Assembly (NCBI GenBank): GCA_002270565.1
Contig: NQMI01000072.1
Coordinates: 9,664-73,663, forward strand
DNA from: Stenocarpella maydis
Taxonomy: Eukaryota > Ascomycota > Sordariomycetes > Diaporthales > Diaporthaceae
Reading direction: 5' to 3'
DNA: 64,000 bases
Shown here: positions 12,160 through 25,176 of the stretch, piece after piece
How the letters are laid out: each line of letters begins with the position of its first letter
Position numbering within the stretch: the stretch's first letter is position 1
Program-made: the position numbers and the translations under genes
The notes under the pieces: model-generated
Database searches by the model: none
The model's input: the letters and a program-made list of their open reading frames with translations, nothing else
Told to the model about the DNA's origin: nothing

Positions 12160-15100
12160 CGAGTGGGGTGTGTTGCTTTATTCTCTTCTGATCTCTCTCG
12201 AGTATGGGTGGCAGTGGGCCGTAGCCGCAGCTTGTGGTTATATGTGGGTGAGTGCTATGTGAGTGAACATACCCCTCTGGCTACAGTATGGTGCTGTAGC
12301 GATAGCCCACCAATGTGCTGGTTGCCACTACTATGTACACTAGCAGTCTTTTCTTTTGCCGGACTGTGTCTCCCTCTCAAATTATAGAAAAAAAAATTCA
12401 GAGGCCGTGGGGTGTGAAGCAGCGTGTGTGTATTGTAACAGAAACAAAAGAATTGCCGCATTCGCCACCAAAATCCCTATATTGCCGTTGCTTTGTCGTA
12501 GCAGGCTCCTTTTGCCAAGTTCATCAAATATACCGTTGTGCCAAGTGCCCATCAAATACAGGCACCTAGAGAGGCCTAGCGTATTATAGCGGTCCCTGCT
12601 TCCCCTAGGAAGTTAGGAGCCATAATTATATAGTCCAGCATAATATAGTGCTTTCCTATATAAAATGTCTGCTTCCATCAACTTGCACTACCCATTTAAT
12701 TATCTTTAAGTACTTAAGGGTTTTAAAAGAAATGCACGATAAGGAGACTTATACTTTCCTTTACCTATAGGCTACAGGTTGAATAAGGATTTGCCTAGAA
12801 CTAGAATAATAATTATAAGAGACAGCTCTAGAACTGGAATAATAACTATCCGGCCTTCCGGACCCCTTCTCCCCCTTTACTAAGTGTTAACAATTAGCTA
12901 AATGGTGGTATGTTCGGATGCTGCAATACGATATAGATAATAATAAGTTTTAATAACAACTCGATTTGTAAAAATCCACTTCACCTAAGGCTATTTAAGT
13001 GAAGAACACTTAGCAAAGCCTCTCTATTAGGGCTAATAGCAGAGTTAGTTCGTATTTGAGATAATGTTAGGTAGTAGTTAGTTTAGTTAGGGATGATAGC
13101 AAATGTTAATATATAATATATTATAGCGCAATTATTAATAAAATGCATAGTAAAGCGTATAATATCTAATACCATTCTTGTTAAGTATATAAAAAACATG
13201 TTAAGCAGGAGTTAAGACTATGAAATCTTAACTGGGAACGCTTAATATGCATAGCTAGCAACTTAAGTGCCCGTGGGATAGTGGTAACCCTTGTTACCTA
13301 AACCCTTAGTGCATAGGCATTATTATAAAAATCTTTGCTATAAGGTCTCGCCAATAGGATGGATTTAAACTATATACTAGCCAACTATATAGCTCCTTAG
13401 GATAAGATGCAGGTAACGAGTTAATGGGGATCTGAAGTTTTGCTGGCTGTTGGTACTATATGATCCCTTTTTATATCTTAAGGTACTTGTTGACTTCTAT
13501 GTGGGGCTTAGGGTGTTGGGAAGTGGTGATTCTCCTTTTATGTGGGGCAGCATTAGTGTATGTTAGCGTATTGCTAATTAAGTTGCATTAATTAGTTAAT
13601 TGCTATTGAGTATGCTTTTGCTGGGTAAGTTAATATATAGCTGTTCTTATAGCAATTGTTGTGATCTCTTATATAGTGTTTAGGTAGATAAAGGGGTTAT
13701 TACTAACTGGCTATAGTCTATATATCCTTCCACCTTAATGATAAGGGTATTGTTATTAATGAGGCATTCTAGTGCCTTATTTGGTATAATCTTTATAAAG
13801 GCATCTACTAGATTATAGTCCCTAGTAATCCACCGGATCTTATGGATCTTATGCTTCTCATATGACTGCCTTAATGCTATTATGTTAATTATTAGGTGTT
13901 TCTCTTTTATTATCCCTATCCTAGCTAGATACTTATATAATGAGTATAAGTCTATATAAATAATAAGAGGGATTTCTAGTAGACTTAGGCGTTTAGTAAC
14001 CTGGCGTAAAGTAGCTCATATTATAATCCCTATATTAAAGCCGTTGACTATATTATAAATCTTAAAAGCAAGTATGCTATATATAACTTTCTTATACTTT
14101 ATTAATAACTAATGGAGGATATTCCTAGTAATCTTCTATATAAAAATTGCTTAGTTTGCATTTTATTTATTAGGGTAATTATATAGCTAATTTGGGAATT
14201 GAGGTCCTTATTATTAGTAAAAGACCCATTTATAAAGATTATTAACTTAGCTGCTATAAGGTCTAGAGGAATATAATTAGGGCTATGGTTAAGGTGGTCC
14301 GCTTGCTATTTTAGCTGCCTGTTTAACTTAGCATAGTCCTCTTCTTTAGGGTCTTAAATCTATGCTGTAATAGAGAGGTTAAATGCTGCTTCTGGATAGT
14401 AAATAGAAGCTAGATATGCTCCTTATGTGTATTGTTCTGTATACTATTGAATGCGATCTGTAGCTATATAGTTAACTGGCTGTATCTTTGCCCCTTAGCC
14501 CTTCTATTTGAGATGTATAATGCTATTATATAATATTGTGATCTTTGTGCTGTTGAAGTCCAGTAATCTCTTAGGGGTTAATCTGTCCTTTAGCTTGCAG
14601 TGGATCTCCTCCTTTTTAATCTTTTGCTCCTTGAGTTCTAAGAAAGCCGGGGTATAGAGGGTGAGGGTATCGTCAGTCTGTATAGCAGTGATACTAAAGA
14701 TGCCCTTGCTGCCCTTGCTGCCCTTACTGCGATAGTTAGCTATCAAAAGGCACGGGTTATATGCAGATACAATTATCCCCAGCTTCTCAATATAGTGTTT
14801 ATAGTATATAGCCCACTAGTATACGCCAGCTTTAGTAATACCATATAGAGGCTTGATTATCTTTATAATTATGCTAGCCGGGTATTTATCCCTTATTTTA
14901 GGAGGAAGGTAGTATAAGATAGGCCTCTTAAGTATGGATTTTAACTATAGATAGGCTTAGGTAATATTATAGAGTTTAAGATATAGTCCCTTAGTTATTA
15001 AAGAAGGTATAAGAGTAAGAAGAAGTTAATAACCTATATATTATATTATTAGTAATTATATAAAGATCTTATATTTTATAAGATCCCTAAAGCTAGTTAT

Positions 15101-17800
15101 AATTAAGCGGGACTTCTTATATGGCTTTTTAGTTTTACCCTTAATCTCCTTAATAATATAAGACTTAAAGATNNNNNNNNNNNNNNNNNNNNNNNNNNNN
15201 NNNNNNNNNNNNNNNNNNNNNNTAGTTTTTATGGGCTTTAGCATTACTAACAAACATACTAGTATTCTCTTAGTTATTACCCTCATAATTAATACCCTTA
15301 AATAGTTGATAAGGAATGCATAAAATTCATCACCTAAAGGGGGTTTAATCTATAGCATTATATATATTTATGTATATACCTTTAGCCATCTAGCACTCTT
15401 TAAAAGAGTAATTTAATAACTAACATCCTTCCTTCTAGCAAATAATGCATTTCTTCTTATATAAAAGATCATTTCTATTACTCCTTCTATAGGGGCAGTT
15501 GCATCCTTTAAAGAGCAGCTAGAAGTTGCCTTAGGGATAGTAATTACCTCATCCCAAGGGATATCACCTATATATAGAGTTCCTCAGGTGGTTGCCTCTA
15601 TACCGCCAGTTATTATTATATCAGCAGTTAAGATAGAACTAGTTACTATTAAGGTACTGATCATCATCTTGCTCTTCATCCTCATCATAGTTACCATCCT
15701 ATCCATTATCATTACCTTATCCTATAGTGTATGACCGGTAGGGGCATTAAGGCCCTAATAATGCAGCATAATGATAGAGCATATTATACACTTTATTGGC
15801 AGTAGTTGGGGCCATCAGCTTAATAAAGTAGAACTCAGGTATACCGCATATAGCACGGATAAGGTTATTATATAGTAGTTTGTCTCCAAGTGCTTCTTTA
15901 TAGCTAAGTATTTCAGCGTATTACTTTATATTTTTAATTAAGATTTCTACTATTTCTAATATGGTTTTGCCCTCATTCCTCTGCTATATTAATGCAAAAG
16001 TAATAGTATTCTCTATTATTAAATATACTTATTATCTACTCTCTGTATCAAATTATTGATTAAGTTTAGCATATAATATAGTAAAGGCATTCTTATTTAT
16101 AATTAACTAGATATAAAAATCCTTAGCTTTACCCTTTAATATTGCAGGTAATGCTACTTGGAAGTAAGTTAGGTATAGGTGGTTGTTTTTGCAGATATTA
16201 TAAAAGAGACAGATTTTATCATCAAGCACTTTATCCATTGCTCTAGTAAATTTCTTATTATCCAAGTAGTATCTGGCCATATTAGCAGACATGCCCTTCT
16301 CCAGTAGTATGGCATATAGCTGTTGCAGAGGGATTGTAGTATGCTTCTCATAGGCAGCTTGGAATTCCTCTCACTTAAGTAGTGATCCATAGCCATCAGA
16401 AGTCTGATAGTTGTACATGCCCTATAGCTAACGGGATAGAGACTGAGATCTGGGTACGGCTGGGGCAGTAGGTTGTAATATAGGTCTATAGGTACTTGGG
16501 CCTATCCCTCTATTACTACTTAGTGCTAGTTGGCATTCCTTAAATGATAGACTATTATCAAAGGGGATATAGTTATAATATCTCTTCAACCATATCATCC
16601 ATTAGTACTAGTATTACATAAATGCTAGGGCTTTTAGTAGGAAATCTATCTCTAATAATTCCATAAAGGCCTTTATATTATCATTAACCTATAAGTCTAT
16701 TCCCTTACCTTATAGTATCTTCTTAAGGGCAGTAAGAATATTATAATGGATTACTCTAAATATTTACTCCTTCCAGTCCCTAAAGTCATCCTTAAAGTTA
16801 ATATAAACTTCTTAGCTAGTATACCTTATATATACTTAATAGCATACTTACATATAGGTATTAAGATGAATTACATATAATCTTAAGTTACTTAGAGCAT
16901 CTAGATCTAGGTTTACCCACTATAAACTAGGGTTAAGACTTATCTTAGCAGTAGCTTCCCTAAGTAATATATCCTCAATCATATCCAATAAGTTAATAGG
17001 GTTAAGACCAGTAGTAATTATTAGTGCGGCTGTTAATACTAATAGCATAAGGGTATTATCCTTATTACAGGGGTTCGCCATTATGATATATAGATCATAT
17101 AGTTAATATATAATATTATAGTAAAGAATAAGGATATGCTGGAGCAAAGTAGGAGTAAAAAAAACATGGTAATAAGGGATAGTAAGTGTATAGTGGTAAG
17201 CTATTAGCAGGGGTACTGAAGATGTACCGGCTGGTAAGGTTAACCTTAGCTAGTATAGCTAATTGCTAAGGGGATTGCTAGGGTAGTTACCAATAGGTGC
17301 TAAAGTGGTGATATCTCTAGCATTATCTTCAAGAGTAGCTATAAGTTAATAACATTATATAGCCTTATGCATTCCGCGGTTGCTTTCTGATGATACTCAG
17401 GGCGTAATAGATGCACGTGGGATAAAGGTGTAATACAGCATTATGCATATAGAGCCCTCTTCTTCTTATAATAGGTAGTAACAATATCGCTAAAGACCAC
17501 CGGAGCGTCATTAAGGAGTAATGCCATCAGTACTATTAGTACAGCCACTATTTAAGTATAATAATCTATATCTTCAATCCTTGCTAAACCGTGGTCCGCC
17601 TTGCAATTAATAATCAGTGTTAGATGGGTCACGTATTGTTTATTGTTTAATAATGTTTTATATTTCTCTCTTCTCTTCGAGTAGTGGTGCTGGGCTAGGA
17701 GCTGCAGGGCAATATTAGTGGGTGATTTGCTAGTAAAATACACCTTGGCTACATAGTGCTGAGCCGATAGCCCACCAATTCTCATCCATTGCATATTATA
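12160..17800 (-). mobile_element. Decayed Ty1/Copia retrotransposon
   Basis: On the minus strand, 16107-16396 resembles a Copia Gag segment, with phrases like ARYYLDNKKF and LPAILKGKAKDFY. Further downstream, 14504-14746 resembles the reverse-transcriptase region of fungal Copia elements (IQTDDTLTLYTPAFLELKEQ followed by DRLTPKRLLDFN). A diverged pair of about 110-bp direct repeats, 12190-12315 and 17665-17785, shares the core GATAGCCCACCAAT. The pair may be the two LTRs, giving an element of about 5.5 kb. Stops and frameshifts pervade it, so it cannot be active. An assembly gap interrupts it. Exact ends are uncertain. Confidence 0.6.
15173..15222. other. Assembly gap (50 N)
   Basis: Exactly 50 ambiguous bases, a conventional scaffold-gap size. 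The true length is unknown. It falls inside the decayed Copia element. Confidence 0.99.
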
Positions 17801-18214
17801 GTTTATAATATAGTTTTTATTAGCTTATTTTAAAATAGAAGTATATAATATAAATGATAAAATATTTGTAAATAATTTAATTTTTATTAAAAAGTAATAA
17901 AATACAATTTTTATTTATATAGATTTTAAGATATTTAGAAAGTACAAAACCAAAAAACAAGAAAAGTCTAATAACTTATATATAATGAGAATTCTATTAA
18001 TTAATACATTATAATGAATATATATTTCAAACTTTACTAAAACAAATTAAAAAATAAGAGCCTTTTATTAACTAAAATAAAGTGTACTATAAGAAAGGAA
18101 ATTACTAACTAATTAAGATTTACTTAATTTACTTTTACCTATCCAGGTTCTTATTGTCTCTTGGTTAATTAGTTGGCAATGGAGTAATTTCTAACCGACT
18201 GTTATTCCCTCTCG

Positions 18215-20224
18215 TCAAATAATCACCTTCCAGCGCCACTGTCTTCCAAGGCAGAAACAGCGCGTAAGTATAAAGGCCACGAGGGCGATGCCAAGGAAGC
18301 CGCCAGTGAGAATTGATGAGTTTCGTGGGCCAAGTGTGTCCAGGATCTCGACACTAACTGGGATGCTAACTAGACAGCTGGGTTTGTAACAGTGGTCAGT
18401 GAGTGAGCGACATGAATCCCATGTCATCCGGGGAGCAATTCCTGAACTAGGGCGAATGACCACAACTCACAAGAGGCTGACCAGGCTTTGGCTCGTTCCA
18501 AGGTAGCGGCCGAAGTCGTGTGGGTCACAAAGGCTTTTTAAGGGATCCTGTTAGTTCATGGTGGACGTCTGGCATGGAGGGCCGGGGCCGACGCGAGGTG
18601 GAGACGGGCTTACTTGCTGATGCACACAGGGGCCATGCTCATGATACTACCCGTGGTGGTACCAAACAGTGCGGCAAAGACATAGAACAGGGCCAGCCGG
18701 TCCCTGGTGACTGGCAGCCATAGACCGAAGACAACCGACATGGATAATACAAGAATGCAGACTATAGTGTTAAGGGCACCCATGCGATCCGAGACGATTC
18801 CGGCGAGGATGCGGCCACAACAGGAGCCTCTGCAGCGGCGGGGACGAGCCAGGTCAGCCATGTCATGCCGGGAGGGGGCTGGGGATGGCAGAGAAGCCCG
18901 GCAGAGGACAGCACGCACGCGTTGTAGATTGCAAGGACGGTAAAGGCCACGCTCGGGCTGAAGCCCCTAGCCTCGCCCCAGGAAGGCAATGTCCCCACAG
19001 AGGCAGACACAACAAACTCGAACACTAGGCAGGTTGTTTCCCAGCTCGTCAGTTACATGTCCGCGCCGCGTACCACAGAGGCAGGTGGAGAGACAAGAAG
19101 GCCAACTCACTTGCGATGCCCAGCGAGGCCCACAGGAACCTCATGTCCCTAAAGGAGCTCAGGTCGACGATCTGGACCCTCCTGGGGGTGTGGCCATGGC
19201 GGCGCAGCTCGAGGTGCCTCCCGCGGATGCACAGGTTCGCGACGAGCAGGAGGCAAAGGACCACGAGGGTGACGATGCGTACGGACCAGCCCCAGCCCAG
19301 GGACTGCAGGGTCTGGCGCATGAGCAGGGGGAAGGCGACGCCGCCGATGCTGCTGCCGGCGTAGACGATGCCGGCTGCGACGCCGCGGCGCCTGTCGAAC
19401 CAGTGAGCGGTGACGGCCAGGCAGGTGGTGGTGGTGGCGGCGGCGGCGGCTCCGCACAGCACGCCCCAGGTCAGCACCAGCAGGGCGTAGGTCCGGGCGG
19501 ACGCGGCCCCGGGGCTGCACACGTCGCCGGGCCCGCAGGTGAGGAAGGACATGCCCAGCATGCCGCCGACGAAGACGACGCTCGACACGAGCATGATGGC
19601 CCGCGGGCCGAAGCGGTCGAAGAGCTGGCCGAACTGCATGCCGAGGAAGAGGCACAGGAAGATGTTGATGGCCGGGATCCAGCCGACGTCGCGCGCCGAG
19701 AAGTCGTGCAGCTGGTGCGAGGCCAGGTACGACTGGAACGCGCCCACCGAGTTGATGACGCCAAACGTCGCCGTCACGCCCGCCGTCGACCCTGCCACCG
19801 TCAGCCACGCGCGCAGCCCGCCGTCCGGCACGGCCAGGGGCGTGGCTGTCGTCGAGAGAGGCCGCTCGAGCATCGAGCCGAGGTCCTGCCTGCTGTCCTG
19901 CCTGCTGTCCTGCCTGCTGTCCTGCGGCTTCTCATCGTCGCCGTCGCCGTCGCCGTCACCTCCATCGCGGCGGTGACTGTCATGGCCTCCAGCCGCCACG
20001 GCAGCAGGGCCAGAGGTCGTCGTCGCGGACGCACGCGGGCATGACGCCCTGCCGGCTGCGGACCCACAACGGGACAAGGACTCTGCCAGCTCCCTGTTGT
20101 CCGGACGAGCACCTTTCTCGGTGCTGATCTCATCCTCTCCCGTCCGCATCGCACCTAGGCTCCTCTCATGGTCGGCCATCACGTCGCCCAGGCTCGTGGC
20201 ATCCGGCTCTGGCTTTTCCTCCAT
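18215..20224 (-). CDS. MFS transporter, monocarboxylate (MCT) type
   Basis: Model complement(join(18215..18377, 18471..18533, 18614..18829, 18919..19024, 19111..20224)), 553 aa. A long hydrophilic N-terminus (about 130 residues, with an acidic DGDGDGD stretch and a DSRQ repeat at 102-114) precedes PDGGLRAW (133-140), the conserved start of the MCT family. About 12 hydrophobic segments follow. Later landmarks are AIYNAGSCCGRILAGIVSDRMG and DFGRYLGTSQSLVSL, both recovered only after removing introns. Fungal relatives such as Mch proteins move riboflavin or monocarboxylates across the plasma membrane. The substrate here is not deducible. Its GC content is much higher than in the flanking AT blocks. 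A TATA-like box lies 180 bp upstream. Family assignment is secure and the substrate is unknown. Confidence 0.88.
19883..19923 (-). repeat. 12-bp in-frame coding repeat (DSRQ)
   Basis: Three tandem 12-bp units within the transporter gene encode DSRQ three times. The unit is a multiple of three, so copy changes would keep the frame. It lies in the cytosolic N-terminal tail, where length variation is tolerated. Confidence 0.85.
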
Positions 20225-21630
20225 GGCGGGTGGGGCTTGTCATGTGGTGTCGTCTGGTCTTGGCTTGTGACTGGACTGGCTCAGCAGCAAGCGAGGTGGA
20301 GCAGCCGTCTGGGAGCAGCGAGAGCTTGCGCGCCTTTCTCTGCCGAGGGCACGACCATTGCAGGTTGCGTGCCGCGCTGGAAATATGTACACGCCCACAT
20401 CTGTTATATACAAACCCAGCGCCCGTCGTCTTGGAGCCGCCTAGGGAAGCGGCCTCTTGATCTTACGTCATGCTCATGACCGAGCAGGACCGAGCAAGAA
20501 CCGATGGCGGGCGGGAAAAAGAAGCCAGGTCGTGTTAGTTAGCCTCGGGCGGTTTCGATTGGTCTAGGCTATAATACCAGATGTGGGCTAACTAGTCCAA
20601 CACAGAAGTTCCCAAGTGGCTCACCCTATGCTTTGCTATGCCCCAGCACGAGGCGGGACAGTGTATCTGGCATCCGTGAATCCAACAGGCAGGATCCTAG
20701 TGATTACCATCACCATTCAATTTGGATCATGACGCCCAGCACCATCGACAATATCACAGCCTGCCCTCCTGGTGTCCAAGCATCTCTCGGGTGACACGAC
20801 ATGCGAACCTGTTAGCGGCTCCCACCAATCGGGGACGGTACCTGCATTGACAGGGCTCTTGACTTGCTGACGGCCCTTCTTATGGTCGTACAAGACTACC
20901 CTTCCGATGTGCGGCGAGCCCGAAACCGGTCTCATCATGTTCGCTTGGAGCTGCTGTGCATCTGTCATGGGCAGGGGGCGGGGGGTGGGCTAAATTTGTG
21001 ACTGCCATGTTGCCGTAGCAGAGATATACGTTGGTCCAGGAATCCTCCCTTACGAGTCTGAGTGTATCTAATCCTTCTCTACGACACTCATGCATTGGCA
21101 TCTGCCTGGGCACCTCTTTCGGTTCCCGATTTGAGCTAAGCCTTCTCATGTTTCACCGTTGATCTCATGCCGCAGTGGTTATGGCTTTCCGCAAAGGAAC
21201 CTCGCCACTGTACCTCTACGGGTCCCAGACCGAACGCGGCGGCTCAACGAGTACAAGAACCGATAGTCTTTGAATGTCACCTTGTTTCTTCAGAGTCACT
21301 TGCTCTTTTGAGACGCGTCATCACCAAAGTAAATATGGACCACCCACGTATGACTCATGCAAAATTACCTTGGCATGAGAACATGTAATACGAGACCAAC
21401 TATGGCGGATAGAATTCCTAAGTCGAAACTTCTACTTCTCCAAAAGGCCACGAAAATTCACTAGCCCTTGGCTGGAGTCTAGTAACATAATTCCATCATC
21501 TGAACCTACCCCTCCCCGACGATTTCGGAAGTCAGCCCGATGAATGTGACGTGAGATGCAAAATTAATCCTCTCAATTGTTGGTGTCATTTCAGACAGCT
21601 GGTCACTAACTTCTGGATTATTCATCCGCT
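20225..21630. other. Intergenic, no gene seen
   Basis: Upstream region of the MFS gene with normal base composition. Only short overlapping open frames without recognisable domains occur. Apart from the TATA-like box I see no structure. Confidence 0.5.
20404..20410 (-). promoter_or_regulatory. TATA-like box of MFS gene
   Basis: TATATAA on the minus strand, about 180 bp upstream of the transporter ATG. The position is plausible for a fungal core promoter. No transcript evidence. Confidence 0.35.
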
Positions 21631-22030
21631 CTAACCTCTGACACAATGGGCTGCGTGATATAACACCGGGCCCGTGATGAACACGCAGGGTGTCAAGACG
21701 GCAGCCAATACATTGCGTGTGAAGACGATGGAGGCGAGCGCCGATGTGCTGTATATATTGTAGATGCCTGTGGCGTAGTTGTTGAGGGCCAGGATGGTGA
21801 GGTCGCTGTCGATCCCAGAAGCACACGGGAACTGTCGGGGACGGTCCAAATGGTCGGCCGCGCAGTTCACCATGGGTCCGCCCGGGCATGTCAGCGGGAG
21901 CCGCCGGTACTCCTTTTGCAGTTGCCAGTACAAAATCCGGGTCCACTTTGGCGCCTGGTGTCTCAGACACCAGCCGCAGCACGTTGATGAAGGGTGCAGA
22001 CCTGCCTCCAGCTGCTTGAGAGTCGAGCAT
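21631..22030 (-). pseudogene. Remnant of MFS drug transporter (DHA1-like)
   Basis: Two overlapping minus-strand frames together resemble the C-terminal part of a fungal DHA1 transporter. One frame gives LQKEYRRLPLTCPGG, corresponding to the cytosolic ERLP...GG segment. It continues as ALNNYATGIYNIYSTSALAS, FTRNVLAAVLTPCVF and GPVLY, matching the usual Y..YAASALA..TR...GA..PL...MY pattern. The upstream residues sit in another frame and the N-terminal half is absent. It is a fragment and cannot make a working transporter. An unrelated gene fragment is possible. Confidence 0.4.
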
Positions 22031-22330
22031 GTCTACTTATACGACCAAGCAAGTAGTCTTTTACGTCTTTTGATTACGGGAGGACTTCCGGATCACCGTA
22101 TCCACCACTTCTGATGGAGTGATGCGGCAAGGCGCGGCAATCTCGTCTCGCAGCAAAAGCAGCAACCAATTCCAGCGGGACCGAGAGGTGTGAAGGAAAT
22201 TTCAGACCCCAAAGCACACGCGCATATGGGGCGTTTTTACATGCAGATACTCCTAACTGCCTCTCTGACCGCTTCTTGGTAGGTACCTAAGTACCATATC
22301 ACCCACCCTTGCTATACACCCCCAACCCAT
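22031..22330. other. Intergenic to edge of AT block
   Basis: 300 bp of normal composition leading into AT-rich DNA. Nothing recognisable. Confidence 0.5.
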
Positions 22331-24439
22331 ACACTAATTAAATATAAATACGCCAACTTCATTTACATATACTACAGTTGATATTAAAGCTATTAAGATA
22401 TAGTTTTTAATACATAATAGCATTAAAAGTAATATTTATATTTATAGTAACAAACCTTATTTTAAAAGGCTAAACTTAAAGTTAAATTAATTGTAAACCT
22501 ATTATATTAATATAATTTACTAATAAGTTAGTAATGTTAGTAAATTAACAAGTTCTATATCTTTTATATATTATTAAAGCTAATAAATAATTATTAAGAA
22601 ATGCTATAATTCTTAATAAATAAGCTTATATAATATAGTTTACTAGTAAGTAGACTATATTAGTAAGTAGATTAATTTTATAATATTGATCAACTTCTAT
22701 TAACCCTAGTATCATAAATGTAACAGGAATAGAAACCAGAAACGGACTGTTGGTCCGCTAGAGGCACAGATAAACCATACAGGCTAGCTAGCTAGGCCTA
22801 TAGGAAGAGGCACGGCCGTTAATACACATAACCTAGATCACTCACTTATATAAGGAACGGATCACTTGGATCACTAGCAGGGTAGTAAGCCGAGTAAGCT
22901 ACTAGATTACCAGGATCACCAACTCACCAGTAAGCTAGGTAAGCCAGGCTAAAGAGATAGACTATATATACGTATGATTATTATCACTAGATAGCATAAC
23001 TTAAGACAGCTCTTTAGCAGTCAATCTAAATATTCACCTAGGAATAACTCTAACAGCTTTTAATCACTATTATTACATTGCTCAGAATGATTCCATCTTA
23101 AACGCCCCTTAAACATAAACCTACTCACTAGGTTTAATAGCCAAGAACCAGGTATAATCATGACCCCTAGCACCTACCTAGAGATAAGTAACTAATAAAG
23201 GTTAGTACTAATTAGTACTAAATATACTTGATTACTTAATTTTCAATTGATTCTGCTAATTTAAAAGTATTAATGGGACTATTTTACTAATTTAAAGAGA
23301 CTTAATTTTAGTAGAAAAACAATACTTTATATTAATTAATACTAATTCTTTTTTAAAATCTTAAATCACTATAAACTATTCATATATATATATATTGATA
23401 TTAACTAGTATTGATGAAGCTGGATTTATTATAATATAATCAAAACCTAATTCTTTAAACTGTTCTTTCTCTTTCATATATATTCTTATATAATACTTAA
23501 CCTTATTAATATTATTATAATATTGTTTCCTTAAGTTATTATAAACTACCTCCTTAATACTAGTATTAACTTTACTAGCTAGCTACTTTCTTTTTTCTTT
23601 TCTTTATTTATTACTTGGATTTTCTTGATACTAAGTGCCCCTTTACGTTATATTTAGGTTTTCTTAGTCTTTTAGTATTTAATAAGTATTATATTAGCCT
23701 TTTTAAGAGTATAAATTGAATTCTTAAAAATAATAAGATTATTTATTATTACTTATATATCCTTTATTATTTAATCGTTAGCTTCTATAATTGATATAAG
23801 GAAGCTATCTTAATATTCAAAGATTCTACCTTTAATAAAACTTAATTATTTATTAACGTATTAAGTATTGAAAACGGGCCCAGAGGGGAGAGCGAGAGGA
23901 CAAAACCTCCACACACACAAAAAGGCACACGTTCTGCCAGAGCCCTGATCAAGCAACCACCCCGAGAGGAGCGTGGAAGGCAAGAAGAGGAGCCCCTGAC
24001 GCGATAGGAGAGTTATGAGGGGAATAGAGGGTGTCAAAAAGGAGAGGCAGAAAAAGAGGGCACAAGAAATAGTTTCACAGTACATACGTATATATCTGAC
24101 AGATACAAATTCACAGGGTATAAAAAAAAGATTGATTTTCTAGGACTAGAAATTTCTCAAAAGCAACGCAGGAAGGCCCCTTCTTATAGCCTTGGAGGGA
24201 GGGGGGGGGGGATGCCAAGGCTGGTTTTCCTCCGGATTCCGAAACATGCCGGTTCCCCTAGACCCCGGAACACTAGTAATAAAATCAGGCACTAAGATGA
24301 GCTACCCATAGGTGCATTTCCTTTACCACCCTTACTACTAGTACCTATAAATTCAGACTAATTAGTACTATTACTTATTAGGGAACTCTAGTTAAAAACT
24401 CCTACTTTACCCTTAGAATGCAACTATGCCTCCTGTGCT

Positions 24440-24720
24440 ACTATCCCACTAGCTTTTTTGGTGGAACCTTAGCGGATAACCTTGGTGGATTGCGCGGCAA
24501 TCTGCCTCCGTTCTGCTTTAGCCTTCTCCTTCTCTACCCGCTTTAACTCCTCTATATTATTGATGCCCTAATAAACCGCATGCATTATCTTTTTATATTA
24601 CAACTACTTCTGCTTGTAAAGGTGCAAAATTCTTACATTTAGCTGTTAAGCCTCCTCCTCTATAGCCTCTAGCTCTTCCTCCAGTTAATAGTATGTTAAG
24701 GTAACCTTATTTAACTAATT
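24440..24720 (-). mobile_element. Possible transposase C-terminal remnant
   Basis: On the minus strand a broken frame reads as a Glu-rich segment, then RILHLYKQK, then GINNIEELKRVEKEKAKAER. Stops occur between these pieces. This charged, coiled-coil-like tail resembles the C-terminal end of fungal DDE (pogo/Tc1-type) transposases. The catalytic domain is not visible, so the assignment rests on the tail alone. Confidence 0.35.
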
Positions 24721-25158
24721 AGGAGTGAGACCTTAGATGTTGTAGTTGGATAAATTAAGGCGAATACAGGTCTAATAACGAATAGATTCTAAATCTACAA
24801 CCTTATAGTCCTTAGCCAGGTTGTGCTCCTCGCAATAAGAATAAGGTATAGGAATAATGCTACCCTTTGAGGTAATAGCGAAAAGAAGGGCGGCCTTATG
24901 CTTGGTAATGGAAAAGGACTTTACAGGATAAGACTTAGTAACCCTACCCAATATAATGAATTAGGAAGGAGTAAATAAGAATGTAGATAAGCGAAAATAA
25001 CTTACGGAATAATTTTGAGGATAAAAGAAGCAAGAAGGAAGATAGTATTATAAACTAATATATATTAGCGGCTAACTACTGCAGAAGATAACCCTGCAGG
25101 TTGGGAAGTGGCCCCCAAAAGGAGCGCTCTGCCTGATCTAATTAGTGATGCTACCTTA

Positions 25159-25176
25159 TTAGGGTTAGGGTTAGGG
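25159..25176 (+). repeat. Interstitial telomere-like tract (TTAGGG)3
   Basis: Three perfect TTAGGG units within the AT-rich block. TTAGGG is the telomere repeat of most filamentous ascomycetes. The tract is flanked by non-telomeric DNA on both sides. Confidence 0.9.

Larger units (their letters stand above)
11701..18170. repeat. AT-rich block with decayed retroelement
   Basis: About 6.5 kb of mostly AT-rich, TA-rich sequence with many stop codons in every frame. It is less eroded than the first block: protein-level traces of a Copia element remain on the minus strand. The edges near 11700 and 18170 are sharp. RIP is the likely cause, by composition. Confidence 0.8.

Noticed and set aside
18989..20044. 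Long plus-strand open frame (351 codons) opposite the MCT transporter
   Set aside because: Antisense shadow of a GC-rich gene: Ala/Gln/Gly-rich, with no domain, while the minus strand gives a clear transporter.
22719..23077. TGTAACA...TTACA segment resembling a solo LTR
   Set aside because: No target-site duplication (flanks ataaa and ttgct) and no second copy in the window; too weak to annotate.
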